The translations under genes and the position numbers were made by a program. This document shows positions 12,463-24,807 of a DNA stretch of 64,000 nt, piece by piece. Origin of the DNA: Rebecca billardiae RCC1528 (Eukaryota > Haptophyta). The stretch spans positions 2,604,001 to 2,668,000 of the forward strand of contig OZ251225.1 of NCBI GenBank assembly GCA_965240325.2. Direction: 5' to 3'. Position 1 is the stretch's first letter. Every line of letters starts with the position of its first letter. Below the pieces are notes generated by a model. It ran no database searches and was not told where the DNA came from. It was given only the letters and a program-made list of their open reading frames with translations.

Positions 12463-15029
12463 ATGCTCAAGCGCGGACCGCAGGTGAAGAAGGAGGTCGC
12501 GGGGCAGCAGGACCGCTCGGAGGTGCTCGATAAGGCGGGTATCAAGTACAGCTCCAACGATGTCCTCATCGGCCGGCTCAACGATCGCACTGCGCGCGAG
12601 GAGGTGACAGCGGCGCGTGCCTTCTCGAAGCGCGGCGCGCAGCCCGCCGCGGAGCCCGTCGACAACGCGGCGGTGATCGTGAGCGTGGCTGGCGAGCACG
12701 GGGACGGGGACGAGCGCGACGTGTCCGCCCATGGCAACGAGCCCGGCCGGGGCCGCCGCCGCTCCGACGCGGAGGAGCGGTGGGACAAGCAGCGCGATTG
12801 GAAGATGCGGAAGATCAACGAGATCAATCAGCGCGTCGAGTACACGGTGCGCGAGTTCGAGAAGGCGACGGCGCAGCACGACATCGACGCGATGCGCATC
12901 GGTGCTGACTTCCAGGAGCGCACGCGCGACATCCTCACCAACTTCCGCCGCCTCGCCGACCAGCGCGAGGACGTGCTAGGCGCGCTCAGCGGTTGGTTCA
13001 CGCGCTACTCGCGCGCCGACCGGTCGGACGGCGACGAGAGCGACGAGGACGACGCGCGCTCGGCGGGCAGCGGCGGCGACGGCTGGGCGGCGCCGCCGCC
13101 GCTCGAGCGCTCCGCCTCGACCTTCTCCGAGCTCGAGGACGCCAAGGCGGCCACCGAGGTCGCGGCGTTCAGCAACCAGGTCGTGACGGACGCTCGCAAG
13201 CTCAAGGAACTACATGGCAGGATGCTCGGGGAGGCGCAGGTGGCGCTGCGCTCGATGGAGGAGCGGATGAAGCGCTCGCTCGCGGAGTACGACGGGTTCG
13301 TCTCGCCCGACGCCGCGGCCAAGCTCGGCGCCGCGCTCACCGCGTCGCAGGACGTCGTCCACCAGCTGCAGGCTGAGCTCGAGGCCACGGCCAGGGGGCA
13401 CGCGGAGAGCGCCGCCAAGCTCGCCGAAGTGCAGAAGGCGCTGCGGACGAAGGAGTCGAACGAGAAGCTGCTGCGGCACGAGCTCGAGCGGCTCAAGGCG
13501 GAGTGGGCGAGGCTCGACGAGCAGCTCCGCTCCACGCGCACCGGCGCCGAGGACGAGCTCGACGCCGCCAACCTGCGGCTGGGCGAGCTCGAGGCGCAGC
13601 GCGAGCGAGACGCGGACGAGCGCGCGAGGCTGGAGAACGAGCTGCGCCATTCGCAGCGGATCGCGAGCGAGCACCTCGCGGCGAGCCAGCGGCTGCTCGA
13701 CGAGCGCGACGAGCACAAGGCGCTGATGCGCAAGCTGCGCTTCCAGAACGCCGCGCTGCGCGCGACGATCGCGGGCAGCGAGCACCGCGCCGAGCTGACC
13801 GCGAGCGCCGCCGCGCTCGGCGTCGAGCTGGGCCGCGCGGAGCAGCTGACCGCCGACCTTCTCACGCAGAAGGAAGGGCTGCTCGACCGGCTCGCCGAGC
13901 TGGAGGAGGAGGGCGAGGACGCGTACGCCGAGCGGCAGTCCGCCGCCGCGCTCCGCGCGCAGGTCGGCTCGCTCCTCGACGAGCTCGCGGCGGTCAAGGA
14001 CGAGCGGGACTCGACGGATGACCGGGCCAAGGGTGCGTTGGCGCGCGTCGCCTCGCTCGAGGCCGAGGCCACGCAGCTCAGGGCGAAGGGGAAGAAGGGC
14101 GAGGTGCGCGTGACGCAGCTGCTCGGCCTCAACGCCGAGTCGCACCGCGAGAGCCTCGCCGCCGCCGCGCGGCACGACGCCGCGCTCGGCGCGCTCGCTG
14201 AGGTCGACGCCGAGCTGCGCACCGCCCTTGAGGCGTACACGGCATCGCAGGCGTGCCTTCGGATGACGCGCGCGCGGCGCGCGGCGGAGCGCGCGCGGCT
14301 GCAGGGGAAGGTGGAGGAGCTCGAGCGCGCGGCGCTCGTGGCGCAGTCGGATCACATCCGCGAGCGCGAGGCCGCGCGCGCCGAGGGCGCGCGCACCGCG
14401 CTCGACGCCGCGCAGACCGCCTCGGAGCGGCACTCGCGGCACGCCGGAGCCAAAATCGAATCTCTCGAAGAAGAACACTCGAGCCTGCTGGCGCAAAGGG
14501 AGGTCCTGGCGTACGAGCGCGACCGGGCGTCGGTCGCGGCGCGCGCGCTGACGGCGGAGCTCGGCGTCGTCGAGGCCGACGCGTCGCTCGCGGCGATGGC
14601 GGCGCGCGCCGCCGAGTCCGACGCGCGCGCCGTCAAGCGCGCCGCCGCCGAGTCGCGCGGCGCGGTGACTGCGCAGGTGCGCGAGACGCGCCAAGCGCTC
14701 GGCCGCGCGCTCGGGCTGCTCGCGCGCGCGATGGGCTCGCGCGCCGACGCGCTGCGCGCTGTGCACGCCAGCACCGCCGTCGGAGCGTTGCCGCCGCTGC
14801 CGGGCGCGCAGCTCAGCGCCGCGAGCGCCGCCACCGATCCCGACGCAGGCGCGGGCGCGGACGCGGGCGCCGACGCGGCAGTCGACAGCGTCGGTGCTGC
14901 ACTCGCGCTTCAGGTGCGCACGCTGCGCGCGATTGGCCGCGAGCTCGCGCCGAGCGCGGAGCAGCCCGGGTCGACGCGGCACGACTCCGCCGACGCGGAC
15001 GGCGCCGAGACCGGCACCAGCTCCGACGA

Positions 15030-15072
<43 letters not shown>

Positions 15073-18000
15073 CGCCGTGGCGGCGCCGGCAAGGATGCGC
15101 TGCGCCGGGGCCTTCGAGCTCTGGAGGAGGCGAGTGCGCTCACCGAGCGCATAGCGGCGGAGGTGAAGGGCGCGCATGGCGGGGATGGCGCCGGGGCATC
15201 CGTGGCGCTCAGGGACGCGGTGAGCGGGCTGTACCATGCGCTCGAGGCGGCGTTGGCCACGGCGCCGGCCGAGGGCGGCGACACGAGACAAGTCCACACC
15301 TCGACGGCCCTCGCGCCGGTCGCCCCGCCGGCCGCGTCGGTTGCGCCGCCGGCGGCGTTGTCGGCCGCGCCACCGGCTGTCGAGGCGGCTGCACCGCCCG
15401 CCGTCGAGGGCGCCGCGCCACCTGCCGTCGAGGCTGTCGCGCCGCCCCCCGTCACCCCGCCGGGCGACAGCGCGAGCGCGGCGCCTGCAGTGGCACCGTC
15501 GCACGATGGTCCAGCCACCGCGGAGGCAGGTGGCATCGCGGGCCCGGCGACCGCCGATGCGCCGATCGCGCGGCCGCGCACCGCCGCCGGTGCCGAGGCA
15601 GCAACGGGCGCGGCGCCAGCGGCCGCGCCAGCGGCACGCACCGTCCATTCAGCCCCCGAGCCTACCGTCGCTCCGGCGGCGCGCGCCGCGGCGGCAAGCG
15701 GCGCGGTGCAGCCGATCGGCGCGCCGCGCGATCCGCGTCAGCCCAAGCGCATGCGGCCGCCGGCGCCGCCCCTTCTGCTTGACGACGCATCCGCCACGGC
15801 CTACCTGAACGAGCTCGGCGCGTGGATGGCGAGCGCGCTGGCGGCTGCGGCGGCGCGGGGCGGCCGCTCCCGAGGCAGAACGTCGATCGGACAGACTCAG
15901 ACCGAGTCCGCGCGCGCTCTGCATACGCAGCTTGCAACGCTAAGCGCAATCAGCGTGCGCGCGCGCGACTGGCGAGTGCGCGCGCACACGGAGAGTCCGA
16001 GCGAGCACGCGCCCGGGGCCGGCGCGGCCGACGGCGTAGCGGACGCGGACGCGGCTGCAGCCGCGGCCGGAAGCGGACGCGAGAGCGATGGCGCCCTTCT
16101 TGTCGCCGGCACGGACTCGCAGACGGCTGCGGCTGGCTCGGCCGCGGCTGGCGGTCTGGCGCCGGCGGCGCTCGGCGCAGCCGCTCCCGCGAGCGAGCGC
16201 GCGGACGGCGCGCCTGCCGCCGCGCACGCGTCGGCGGCTGAGCACGCCGCCCTCGCCGACGCCGGCACCGCGCCTCCGAGCACCGCCGCCTCGGCCGAGC
16301 CTCGCGCGGCCGAGCCCGCCCCTGGCGCGCCCGACCCGCAGTCTGCCGATGCCACACGGGCAGCGGAGCACCCGCCTCTTTTCGTCACGACGGGTGGCAC
16401 GCTCGTGTACGATGGGCGGATGCTGGCGAGCGTGCTGTTCGGCGTGTCCGAGGCCGCGGCGCGCGTGAGTGAGGCGGAGGCGACGGCGGCCTCGGCCGAC
16501 GCGCGGCGAGTGCTAGTCGAGGTGCGCGCGCACGCGACGACGTCGCGTGCGGCCGTGCGCGCTCGCGCGCGCGCAACCCACCCACGTCAACGCGGCGCGC
16601 CCCACTTTCCTCGCGCGTTGGCCTGACCCGCGCGCACGCCCCCTGCCCCGCGCGCGCCCTTTCCTCGCCACGTGCGGGATTGGATGACCCTCGCGCTTGC
16701 GCTCGCGCTCGCAGGATGCGCTGCGGTCCGACCCGATGGTGAGCGCTTGGCTCTCGCCGCTCGCTGTGCCTGCGCGCGCGGCCGCAGCGGCCGCGACTGA
16801 CAGCTCGGCGGTGGGCACGCAGACCGACCTTCTGATCCTGGATGAGGACGAGGAGAACGACGACGGCGACGGCGTGCGCTCTGACTCGGGGGAGCCGGAA
16901 GGGGAGGGGCACAGCGGCGTCGATGCGCTCAGCGAGCGGCTGGAGCGCGCGGCACGGATGCGCAAGCGGCTGAGTACCGAAATCGACAGAGAGCGCGAGG
17001 CGCGCACGCAGCTCGAGGCGCTGCTCGCGGAGTCGCGCGCGCAGATCGGGGAGGCGGAGGCGGCGCGCGAGGCCGCCGAGCGCGACGCGGCGCAGGTGCA
17101 GGCTGCGCTGCAGGCCGAGCTCGTGGCTGCGGGCGAGGAGGGCGCGCGCGCTCGACAAGCGCTGGATGAGGCGCGCGCCGCCGCGGACGACGCTTCGCGC
17201 GGCGAGCAGCGCACGGTCGCCTCGCTCCGCGCTCAGCTCGAGCTCGCGCAGGCGGAGGCGGACACCCTCGCGGCGGATCTGGACGACGCCCGCGCGGACC
17301 TTGCCGCGCTCGCCGAGAGCGCCGCGGCCGCGGACGTGAGCGCGCCGCGCCGCGACGCGCTCTTCAAAGCGGAGGTCGCGCTCAGGGCAAAGGCAATGGC
17401 CCTGCAAGAGGCACACGACGAAATACAGAGGCTGCGCGCGTCGATCGGCAGGCTCGAGGCACGGCGCGCTCGAGCGGAGCCCGCGCAGCACGCGCCCGCC
17501 GAGCCGCGCGCGCCGCCGGCCGACGGCGGCGGTGCGGTGCGGCGGCCAGCGCAGCCGGCGGCGGCCGGCGGCGGCGCTCGCGCGGAGCGCGGCGGTGCAG
17601 GCGCGCCGCACGGCCGCGGCGGAGCGCCCACGATTCAGCAGGACACGCTGGAGATGCCTGCCGATGTGGTCAGCCTCGCCTTTCAGGTGTGCGAGGCGCG
17701 CGCCACGCCGCCGGCCGCCATGCGTCTGCCCGCGCGGTGCATGCCGCCGCCATGCTCCTTTCTGCCCGCGCGGCGTCGGCCGCGAGCGCGCGCGGCGCCG
17801 TGCGTTCCGAGCGCGCGCTGAGCCTCTGCGCCGCGCGCCCCCCTGCCGCGGCACAGGTCGTTAAGGTGGAGCGCGGCACGCGCGAGCGCGCGTCCGCCGT
17901 CAACGCGCGCCGCGCGGAGGCGAGCGAGCGACTCGCCACAGTCAGGCAGCAGCTGGCCGCCACCGGCTCACAGCACGGCCCCGCTCGCGCAGACCTGCGC

Positions 18001-18987
18001 CGGATGGAGCGGCGGTATGCCGAGCAGCTGGCTGAATGGGAGCAGCGCAAGGCGACGATCGCCGCGGAGCGGGAGCGCTCTCTGGAGCTCGCGCTCAACG
18101 CGATGTCGATCATCGTCGACTACGGGCAGCCGGGCGAGCACGCGAAGGCGTTCCTCACGCCGCTGGGCGGCGGAGGCGGCGGTGGCGATGGAGGCGCCGC
18201 GCCCGCACGAGGTCTCCGCGCTGCGCAGCCGGTGGAAGCCGCCGCTCCGGCCTCCCCGGCGCCCAGCGGGCGCGCGATACCGGTCGCCCCGGACGGCCCG
18301 GGCGGTCTCACGGTCGTCAAGCTGAGCAGCTCTGGGCCGGGGCAGCGGAACTGGGCGGTGCCGGTCATCAGTGAGGCCGAGGCTGGCGCAGCCGGGCGCG
18401 CGGCCGCGCCTGGCGGCGGGGCGCCGCGCGTCTCGCCCCGCCCGGCCCTCTCGTCTGAGGACATGCTCGGCGCGTGGCACTCGCCGGTCGAGGAATTGCC
18501 AACGCCCGGGCGCAAGCAGACGCTCGCGCCGATGCGGCCGACGGGCGGCGCACACACGGCGAGCAGCCCGCGCGCAAAGCACGCGGGTGCAGCAGGCGCG
18601 CGCGGCGCGCCGTCGCCCGAGAGAGCGCGCGCGCCGGCAGCGCCACCGCTCGCGGTAGGCTTCAAGGGCCCGAGCCTGCAGCCGCGGCTCGGCGCCGCGG
18701 AGTCAAGTGCCTCGCCCAGCGCCGCGCGCGAGAGGCGCGTCGCGCAGGCCCAAGGCGTCGCGCCTGCACCCAGCGCGGCGCAGGGCAGCTCAAGCGCTGC
18801 AGCACCGCGTGCCAGGCCCAGTGGAGGCGGCGCGAGTGCCGCGCCACTCCCTGAGCGCAGCCTGGCGGGACAAGCGGCCAAGGCGCAGCTTGCACTGGCG
18901 CACACCACGCGCATGCCGCGGAAGCCAGCGCCAGCAGCTGCCAGCAGCGGTGGCGCGGACAATGGCGGCGGCACCAATGGCGGATGA
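12463..18987 (+). CDS. Giant coiled-coil protein (about 2,050 residues)
   Basis: Exons 12463-16521, 16715-17686 and 17857-18987, all phase 0, with 193- and 170-bp introns (GTGCGC and GTGTGC donors), give about 2,053 residues. An N-terminal charged helical segment (EERWDKQRDWKMRKINEINQ) is followed by long heptad-rich coiled coil between about 250 and 830. Then come an uninterrupted run of about 14 Asp codons near 15028-15070 and Ala/Pro-rich linkers with VEAAAPPAVEGAAPPAVEA-type repeats. A second coiled coil lies in exon 2 and early exon 3, and the tail is Ser/Ala/Pro-rich and disordered. Start: an upstream in-frame ATG at 12361 exists, but the intervening codons (GTA, AGG, CAA) are unlike the gene body, so 12463 is preferred. 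The architecture suggests a cytoskeletal, centrosomal or Golgin-like scaffold; no family is recognised. Confidence 0.8.
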
Positions 18988-20010
<1,023 letters not shown>

Positions 20011-21078
20011 CTACGACGTGGTGGCACTTACAACTTGATGATCATCAGCACGTGGTCCACCGCTGTTGTGAGTGTTGCTGTTGCTGGCATCACCGGGCTC
20101 AGCAGTAGAGCCTGATGCTGGGTTGATGCTGTCGAGCAAGTGCTGTACGTCGCTGGAGCCCATCTGGTTGTTGACGTAGCGTTCGAGTGTCTCACTCACA
20201 ATTCTCTGGAGGAGGAGAAGCGTGGCTGGCGAGAGCGACGGTGGCATCCCTTTGCGTGTGGCGAAGGAGCCACGCCTGCCCTGATGAGCATCGTTGCTGT
20301 GGTCAATGTCCCGCGCGAAGGAGATGAAGTCGACTAGGCTGTCTTCTGAGAGCATGCCAACACCGAACTGGTCACTGAAGCGCTTCACGTAGTGCAAGAG
20401 GTCCCGCGCGTCGAGGTTCGTGGGTGGTGCGGTGTGCGCTGCGTGCTTCACGTTGTAGAGGGCGTCCATCGCAGGCACGATGCTCCCGAGGACCATTGTG
20501 GACGCCAGGATGACAAATGGGCCCAGCCATATCCACGTCGCCAGCTGGTCGAGAGAGAACATGACAGAGTGCGCGATGCAGATGACCCCTACCAAAATGA
20601 GACTGAGCATGAGGTACTGATAGCCCATGGACTGCCGCAGGCCCATGAGCTGCGCGAAGCGCGACGCCTCCATCTCAGTCCCCAGCTCACCATTCACGAT
20701 GAGCATGGTCACGGAACCCAGCATGGCAAGCACGCTGCAGGTGACGAAGACAAAGCTGAGCGCAAGCGTCACCTCGTGCATCCTGCCTGCCGGGCGCTTG
20801 CCCCAGCGCTCCTCGAGGCCCTGCCAGTCGAACTCGTCGATCGCAAACATGTGTGCAGTGGCAATGGTCAACATGAGAGCTGCGACAAGAGACACGTTGA
20901 TGTTCTCATTGTTCGCCTGAGATTTGGTGTCCTTCGTGTCCCGGTCACCGAGTGTCAGCCAAGTCCCCGTGCCCATCAGAAACAAATGCGAGAAGAACGG
21001 CGGTGGTTGGCGGATCTTGCTTCTGAGCATGAGCTTGGTGGACTGGGTCATGATCACGTCCTCCATTGCTGCCGCCAT
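20011..21078 (-). CDS. Four-helix integral membrane protein, unknown function
   Basis: A 355-residue frame without introns when started at 21078 (MAAAMEDVIMTQST); the longest frame begins at 21147. Four hydrophobic segments are visible: SLVAALMLTIATAHMFAI, LALSFVFVTCSVLAMLGSVT, LMLSLILVGVICIAHSVM and GPFVILASTMVLGSIVPAM. They are followed by a soluble C-terminal region of about 150 residues with a Ser/Asn/Gly-rich tail. I do not recognise the family. It shares its 3' side with the coiled-coil gene. Confidence 0.75.
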   Translation of the reverse strand: MAAAMEDVIMTQSTKLMLRSKIRQPPPFFSHLFLMGTGTWLTLGDRDTKDTKSQANNENINVSLVAALMLTIATAHMFAIDEFDWQGLEERWGKRPAGRMHEVTLALSFVFVTCSVLAMLGSVTMLIVNGELGTEMEASRFAQLMGLRQSMGYQYLMLSLILVGVICIAHSVMFSLDQLATWIWLGPFVILASTMVLGSIVPAMDALYNVKHAAHTAPPTNLDARDLLHYVKRFSDQFGVGMLSEDSLVDFISFARDIDHSNDAHQGRRGSFATRKGMPPSLSPATLLLLQRIVSETLERYVNNQMGSSDVQHLLDSINPASGSTAEPGDASNSNTHNSGGPRADDHQVVSATTS

Positions 21079-21955
21079 TGCGAAAGACGTGATGATTGTG
21101 GAGTACTGGAGTCGGTGCGACGTCAGACGACAGACGGTTGGTCGCACCGCCGCGACAATACGATGCTGATGGTCAACATAGCCGCAACGGAGCCCGCGAG
21201 TGGCGCTCCCTTCGCTCGTCTCCTAGAAGAGCAGCGTGGCGCAGCAGTACAACTTTGAAGTCCGACCACCCGATCGTCATTTGAGCGAGCCACAGCCCAC
21301 CGTGCGCTACTAGTACCATCTGTCTAGTAGCGCATGCGTTTCAAACCGTGACCGATCAAGTCACGCGGACTCGGCGCGCCGGCGGAGCAGCAGCCAGCAG
21401 CCAGCAGCCAGCAGCCAGCAGCCAGCAGCCAGCAGCCAGCGAGTGTCCGGGCGACGCACGCACGTGTGCGGGGCATGACATCAACTAGTTACACAGTGAG
21501 CAGGACGATACTTATGGGCAAAAGTACTGCTCTACTAGTATACGGACGACTACTGGCGTTTTGGCTGGGGACGTGCCGGACGGCGCCTCAGACCGCCGAA
21601 TCGTGAGACCGCGGGACCGAGACCCGAGAGTGTACTTCTGAGACTCTGTCAACGCCACAGGCACATATTAGCAGCCGCAGCATCAGCTTGATGATGAGTG
21701 AATAGCAACTACTACAGGCACTCACAGGCGGAATCACCGTCCCGGAACTCTCCTCGGAAGCCTTAGAGTTAGAATCTAAGTTAGAAGCAGTAAGCTCTGT
21801 ACTCAGCCTCGCGGGGCGGCGTGCCGCGCGCCGCGTCACTGCTGCATCACAGCACTGAGCATCAGCACAGCATCAGTAGTACTTAGTTAGCACCGATGAG
21901 CCGGAATCACAACGGACGAACGGTAGGACGGGTACCGACTACCGAGTCGTCAGAA
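21079..21955. other. Intergenic, no gene seen
   Basis: 5' flank of the four-helix protein gene and 3' flank of the glycosyltransferase gene. It contains the 7-bp satellite listed separately and no supportable frame. Confidence 0.5.
21387..21440 (+). repeat. 7-bp minisatellite (GCAGCCA)n
   Basis: About seven tandem copies of a 7-bp unit, AGCAGCC, following a CAG start. Not coding. Confidence 0.9.
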
Positions 21956-24562
21956 TCAGTACGCCTCGCCTGGTGGCAACTCGCGCCAGTGGCGCTGTCG
22001 CCACGCAGGGATGTCGGACTCGCTGTGCTCGTTGAGCCACTGCGCCACCGCCGTGTCGTTGTCGATCTTGCCCGGCACGGGCGCGGCGAGCGCCTCCGCC
22101 CAGTCGGACGGCCACGCGGGCACGGGGTCGTCCACGTTCCCCTGCGGCATGAACTTGCGGCAGCGCTCGCCAAAGTCGCGGCACAGCTCGGTGCGCACCT
22201 CGGCGCCGAGCCCCGTGACGCGCGGGAACTGCATGTCGCGCGGCACGTGCAGCACGAGCACGGACGCGCCGGCGCGCTCGGGCGTGTTCAGCGCCGCCAT
22301 CAGGGCCTCCGCGCCCAGCTCGGCGCCCGGCGGCAGCCCGAGCTCCGCCCAGCGCACGTCGACGCGCGTCGCGCCCGCCTCCTCCAGCTTGGCCTCGACG
22401 AGGCGGTGGTGGACGCCCGGGAGGCCGTGCACGCCGTGCCGCTCGCGGATCGTCTTGCAGAACATCGGGTAGCAGCACACGCCCTGCGGGTGCGGCGGCG
22501 GCGGCGAGAAGCCCTCCGCGCAGTCGCCCAGGAAGGCGCCCACGCCCGTGCGCTCGTCGTAATTCTGATAGATGCCCTCGCGCGGGTAGCGCTGCCGGCG
22601 GCGCGAGTAGCCAAAGCGCGTGTTGTTCATCCGCATGATCCACTTGGAGGTGCACGCGGTGACGGGCTCGACGCCGACGCGGCCGATGAGCCGCGCGAGC
22701 ACCGAGAGCCACACGCGCCGCGCCGCCTGCGCGCGGACGGACACGCGGTAGCTCGCGTGCGCCGGGCTGGCGCCCTCGCCCGCCATTGCCAGGACCTTTG
22801 GCAGGCCCGCGCGGAAGTGGCGCTGCATCTGCGGCTCGACGGCGCCGACCGCGACGGGCCCCTGCTTGTCGTCCTTGCGCAGGCTCGCGACGAGCACCTC
22901 GGTCTCCCACCGCCACCAGCCGAGCGCCAGCATCGCGCCCACCTTGTCCAGCCCGCCCACAAAGTGCGCGACGACCGGCGGCTTGTACGCCCAGTGGCCG
23001 TCCCAGCCAGCAATCTCGCCCTCCATCGTGCCGTGCCATGAGGAGATGAAAGTGGAGTTGGGCGCGGCGGCGCTCTCCTGCCCCGAGGCCGGGTCGACGT
23101 GCACGGCGGGCGGCGGGTCGCCCGGGTTGGGCCCGCGCAGGTCGACGCCGACGATCCCGCCCGACGCGGGCCGCGCGGGCAGCCGCAGCGCGTGCGTCCA
23201 GTGCGAATAGCCGGACTTGGGGTCGGCCGGATCGTTGCGGTGCGCGACAAAGCGCGCGCACGCCTCCATCTCGTCGTTGGTGATGCCGCCGGTGAAGTAC
23301 TTGACGTACTCCTGCCACTTCTCGATCTTGCACTGCGTCGGCTCGTTGCGGATGATGATGTGCCGCCCGCAGAACGCCGACATGAGCACATCCTGGTAGA
23401 TCTTCTGATCCTTGGCGCTCACAAACACGTACTTGTGGTGCCCCGAGGTGATGCCCTGCGCGTCGGGGTGCGACCAGTACGCGCCGCCCTTCGCGTACAC
23501 CTCGGGGCGCTTGCACACGTCGCGCTCGCGCTGCAGGATCTCGTGCAGGATGCGGTACACCTGGTTCCCCACCTTGCAGCCGCGCAGGTACATGAAGCCG
23601 TTGTTGATCATGAGCGCGGACGGCCCGTTGTCGAGCGAGAGGATGAACGCGTGCTTGCCGAGCGTGGCGGGGTCGTGCAGCATGGGGTAGGGGAGGGACT
23701 GGATGGTCATGTCGCCGTCGAGCGCCATCACGTTCACCCCGCCCAGCTCGATGATCCGCGCGAGGTAGTAGTGCCGGATGAACCACATCCGCTCGGTCTT
23801 ACCCACCCTGTCGGACTCTGACTTGCAGCCGTCCAGGTCCCAGCTCGACCAGCCGCACGAGAGCTGGCTGGGCGAGTCGAAGAGCCCGTCGCAGCCGCGC
23901 TTCGTCATCATGATCACGAGGAAGTGCTCGATCCCCGCGTCGCGCAGGCTGAGCACCAGGTTCGTCACCCACGGGCTGCCGGCCTCGTTTGCGTACGTGA
24001 TGACGAGCTCGCCGCTGTGCGAGCGCGCACGCACCGCCTTCTCGAGCTCGCCCTCGGCCTCCAGGTCGCCCGCGCGGTACGGCGCGACCTTGCCCACCGA
24101 GCAGAGCGGGCCTTCGCACGCGACGCGCGTCGACCCCGCGCTGCTGCCGCCGCCGGACCCGCCGCCGCCAACGGCGCTGCTGAGGGCCGCGCCCGCGCTC
24201 GCGATCGCCCCCGCCACCGTGCTGGCCGCCGCTGCGGCCGTGCCCGTGGTAGGTGCCTCGGGGGCGGGCACGGGCTGCGGGGTTGGGCGGGGCTGTGACA
24301 AAGGCATCTCGAGCATGGCGCCGGCCAACGCCGCCGTGCGCTCCTCTGCTGTGAACGAGCGCGTCGAGATCGCGCTCGGGTCGATCGGCGGACGCGCCAG
24401 CGTGCCGGGCACCGACGTCGCCTCGTACGCACTCGAGCGCATGCTGAATGTGCCGGGTGCCGATATGCTTTGCGCGACGATGAGAAGCACGAGCGCGAGC
24501 GGCACCGCCACAAGGCATGGCACCGAGTACGGGCTGACAGACGGCGCGCGTTGCGCCTGCAT
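21956..24562 (-). CDS. Type II membrane glycosyltransferase, nucleotide-diphospho-sugar transferase fold
   Basis: An 868-residue intronless frame. A signal anchor (residues about 14-33, VPCLVAVPLALVLLIVAQ) is followed by a Ser/Gly/Ala-rich stem to about 165 and a lumenal catalytic region. This region starts with ELVITYANEAGSPWVTNLV, carries the DxD-type metal site in VMALDGDMTIQ, and continues with NGPSALMINNGFMYLRG. The pattern fits GT77-like nucleotide-diphospho-sugar transferases that decorate glycoproteins or cell-wall polymers in the Golgi. The remaining 450 residues form a second, unassigned lumenal region. Donor and acceptor sugars cannot be read from the sequence. It is divergent from the LamG-like gene, 245 bp apart. 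Confidence 0.8.
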   Translation of the reverse strand: MQAQRAPSVSPYSVPCLVAVPLALVLLIVAQSISAPGTFSMRSSAYEATSVPGTLARPPIDPSAISTRSFTAEERTAALAGAMLEMPLSQPRPTPQPVPAPEAPTTGTAAAAASTVAGAIASAGAALSSAVGGGGSGGGSSAGSTRVACEGPLCSVGKVAPYRAGDLEAEGELEKAVRARSHSGELVITYANEAGSPWVTNLVLSLRDAGIEHFLVIMMTKRGCDGLFDSPSQLSCGWSSWDLDGCKSESDRVGKTERMWFIRHYYLARIIELGGVNVMALDGDMTIQSLPYPMLHDPATLGKHAFILSLDNGPSALMINNGFMYLRGCKVGNQVYRILHEILQRERDVCKRPEVYAKGGAYWSHPDAQGITSGHHKYVFVSAKDQKIYQDVLMSAFCGRHIIIRNEPTQCKIEKWQEYVKYFTGGITNDEMEACARFVAHRNDPADPKSGYSHWTHALRLPARPASGGIVGVDLRGPNPGDPPPAVHVDPASGQESAAAPNSTFISSWHGTMEGEIAGWDGHWAYKPPVVAHFVGGLDKVGAMLALGWWRWETEVLVASLRKDDKQGPVAVGAVEPQMQRHFRAGLPKVLAMAGEGASPAHASYRVSVRAQAARRVWLSVLARLIGRVGVEPVTACTSKWIMRMNNTRFGYSRRRQRYPREGIYQNYDERTGVGAFLGDCAEGFSPPPPHPQGVCCYPMFCKTIRERHGVHGLPGVHHRLVEAKLEEAGATRVDVRWAELGLPPGAELGAEALMAALNTPERAGASVLVLHVPRDMQFPRVTGLGAEVRTELCRDFGERCRKFMPQGNVDDPVPAWPSDWAEALAAPVPGKIDNDTAVAQWLNEHSESDIPAWRQRHWRELPPGEAY

Positions 24563-24807
24563 TCTCGCCTGTCACAAGATGCTGCCACTGCGCGGTTTGC
24601 TTCGCCCGTGCACCGGAGACGCGTCAGGACTCCCTTGCCGGACCGGATGTTACAACCGCCCGCGGCCCAGCCAATGAGAAGCCGCCGCCGCCGGATGAGA
24701 GCTCTTGATCACGATCAAGAGCCGATGATGAGAATTATTGGCGCGACCGGGGGGGGCCGGGGCGGACGCCTTCCGCACGACGACCGCACCTCTCGACGCT
24801 TCGCGCG
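24563..24807. promoter_or_regulatory. Putative bidirectional promoter, glycosyltransferase / LamG protein
   Basis: 245 bp between two divergent start codons. A TCTTGATCACGATCAAGA-type palindrome lies near 24703-24720 and could be a binding site. Inference from layout. Confidence 0.45.

Noticed and set aside
13005-15648. Minus-strand frames of 411 and 812 codons inside the giant coiled-coil gene
   Set aside because: They are antisense shadows made possible by high third-position GC; the plus strand shows heptads and consistent codon use.
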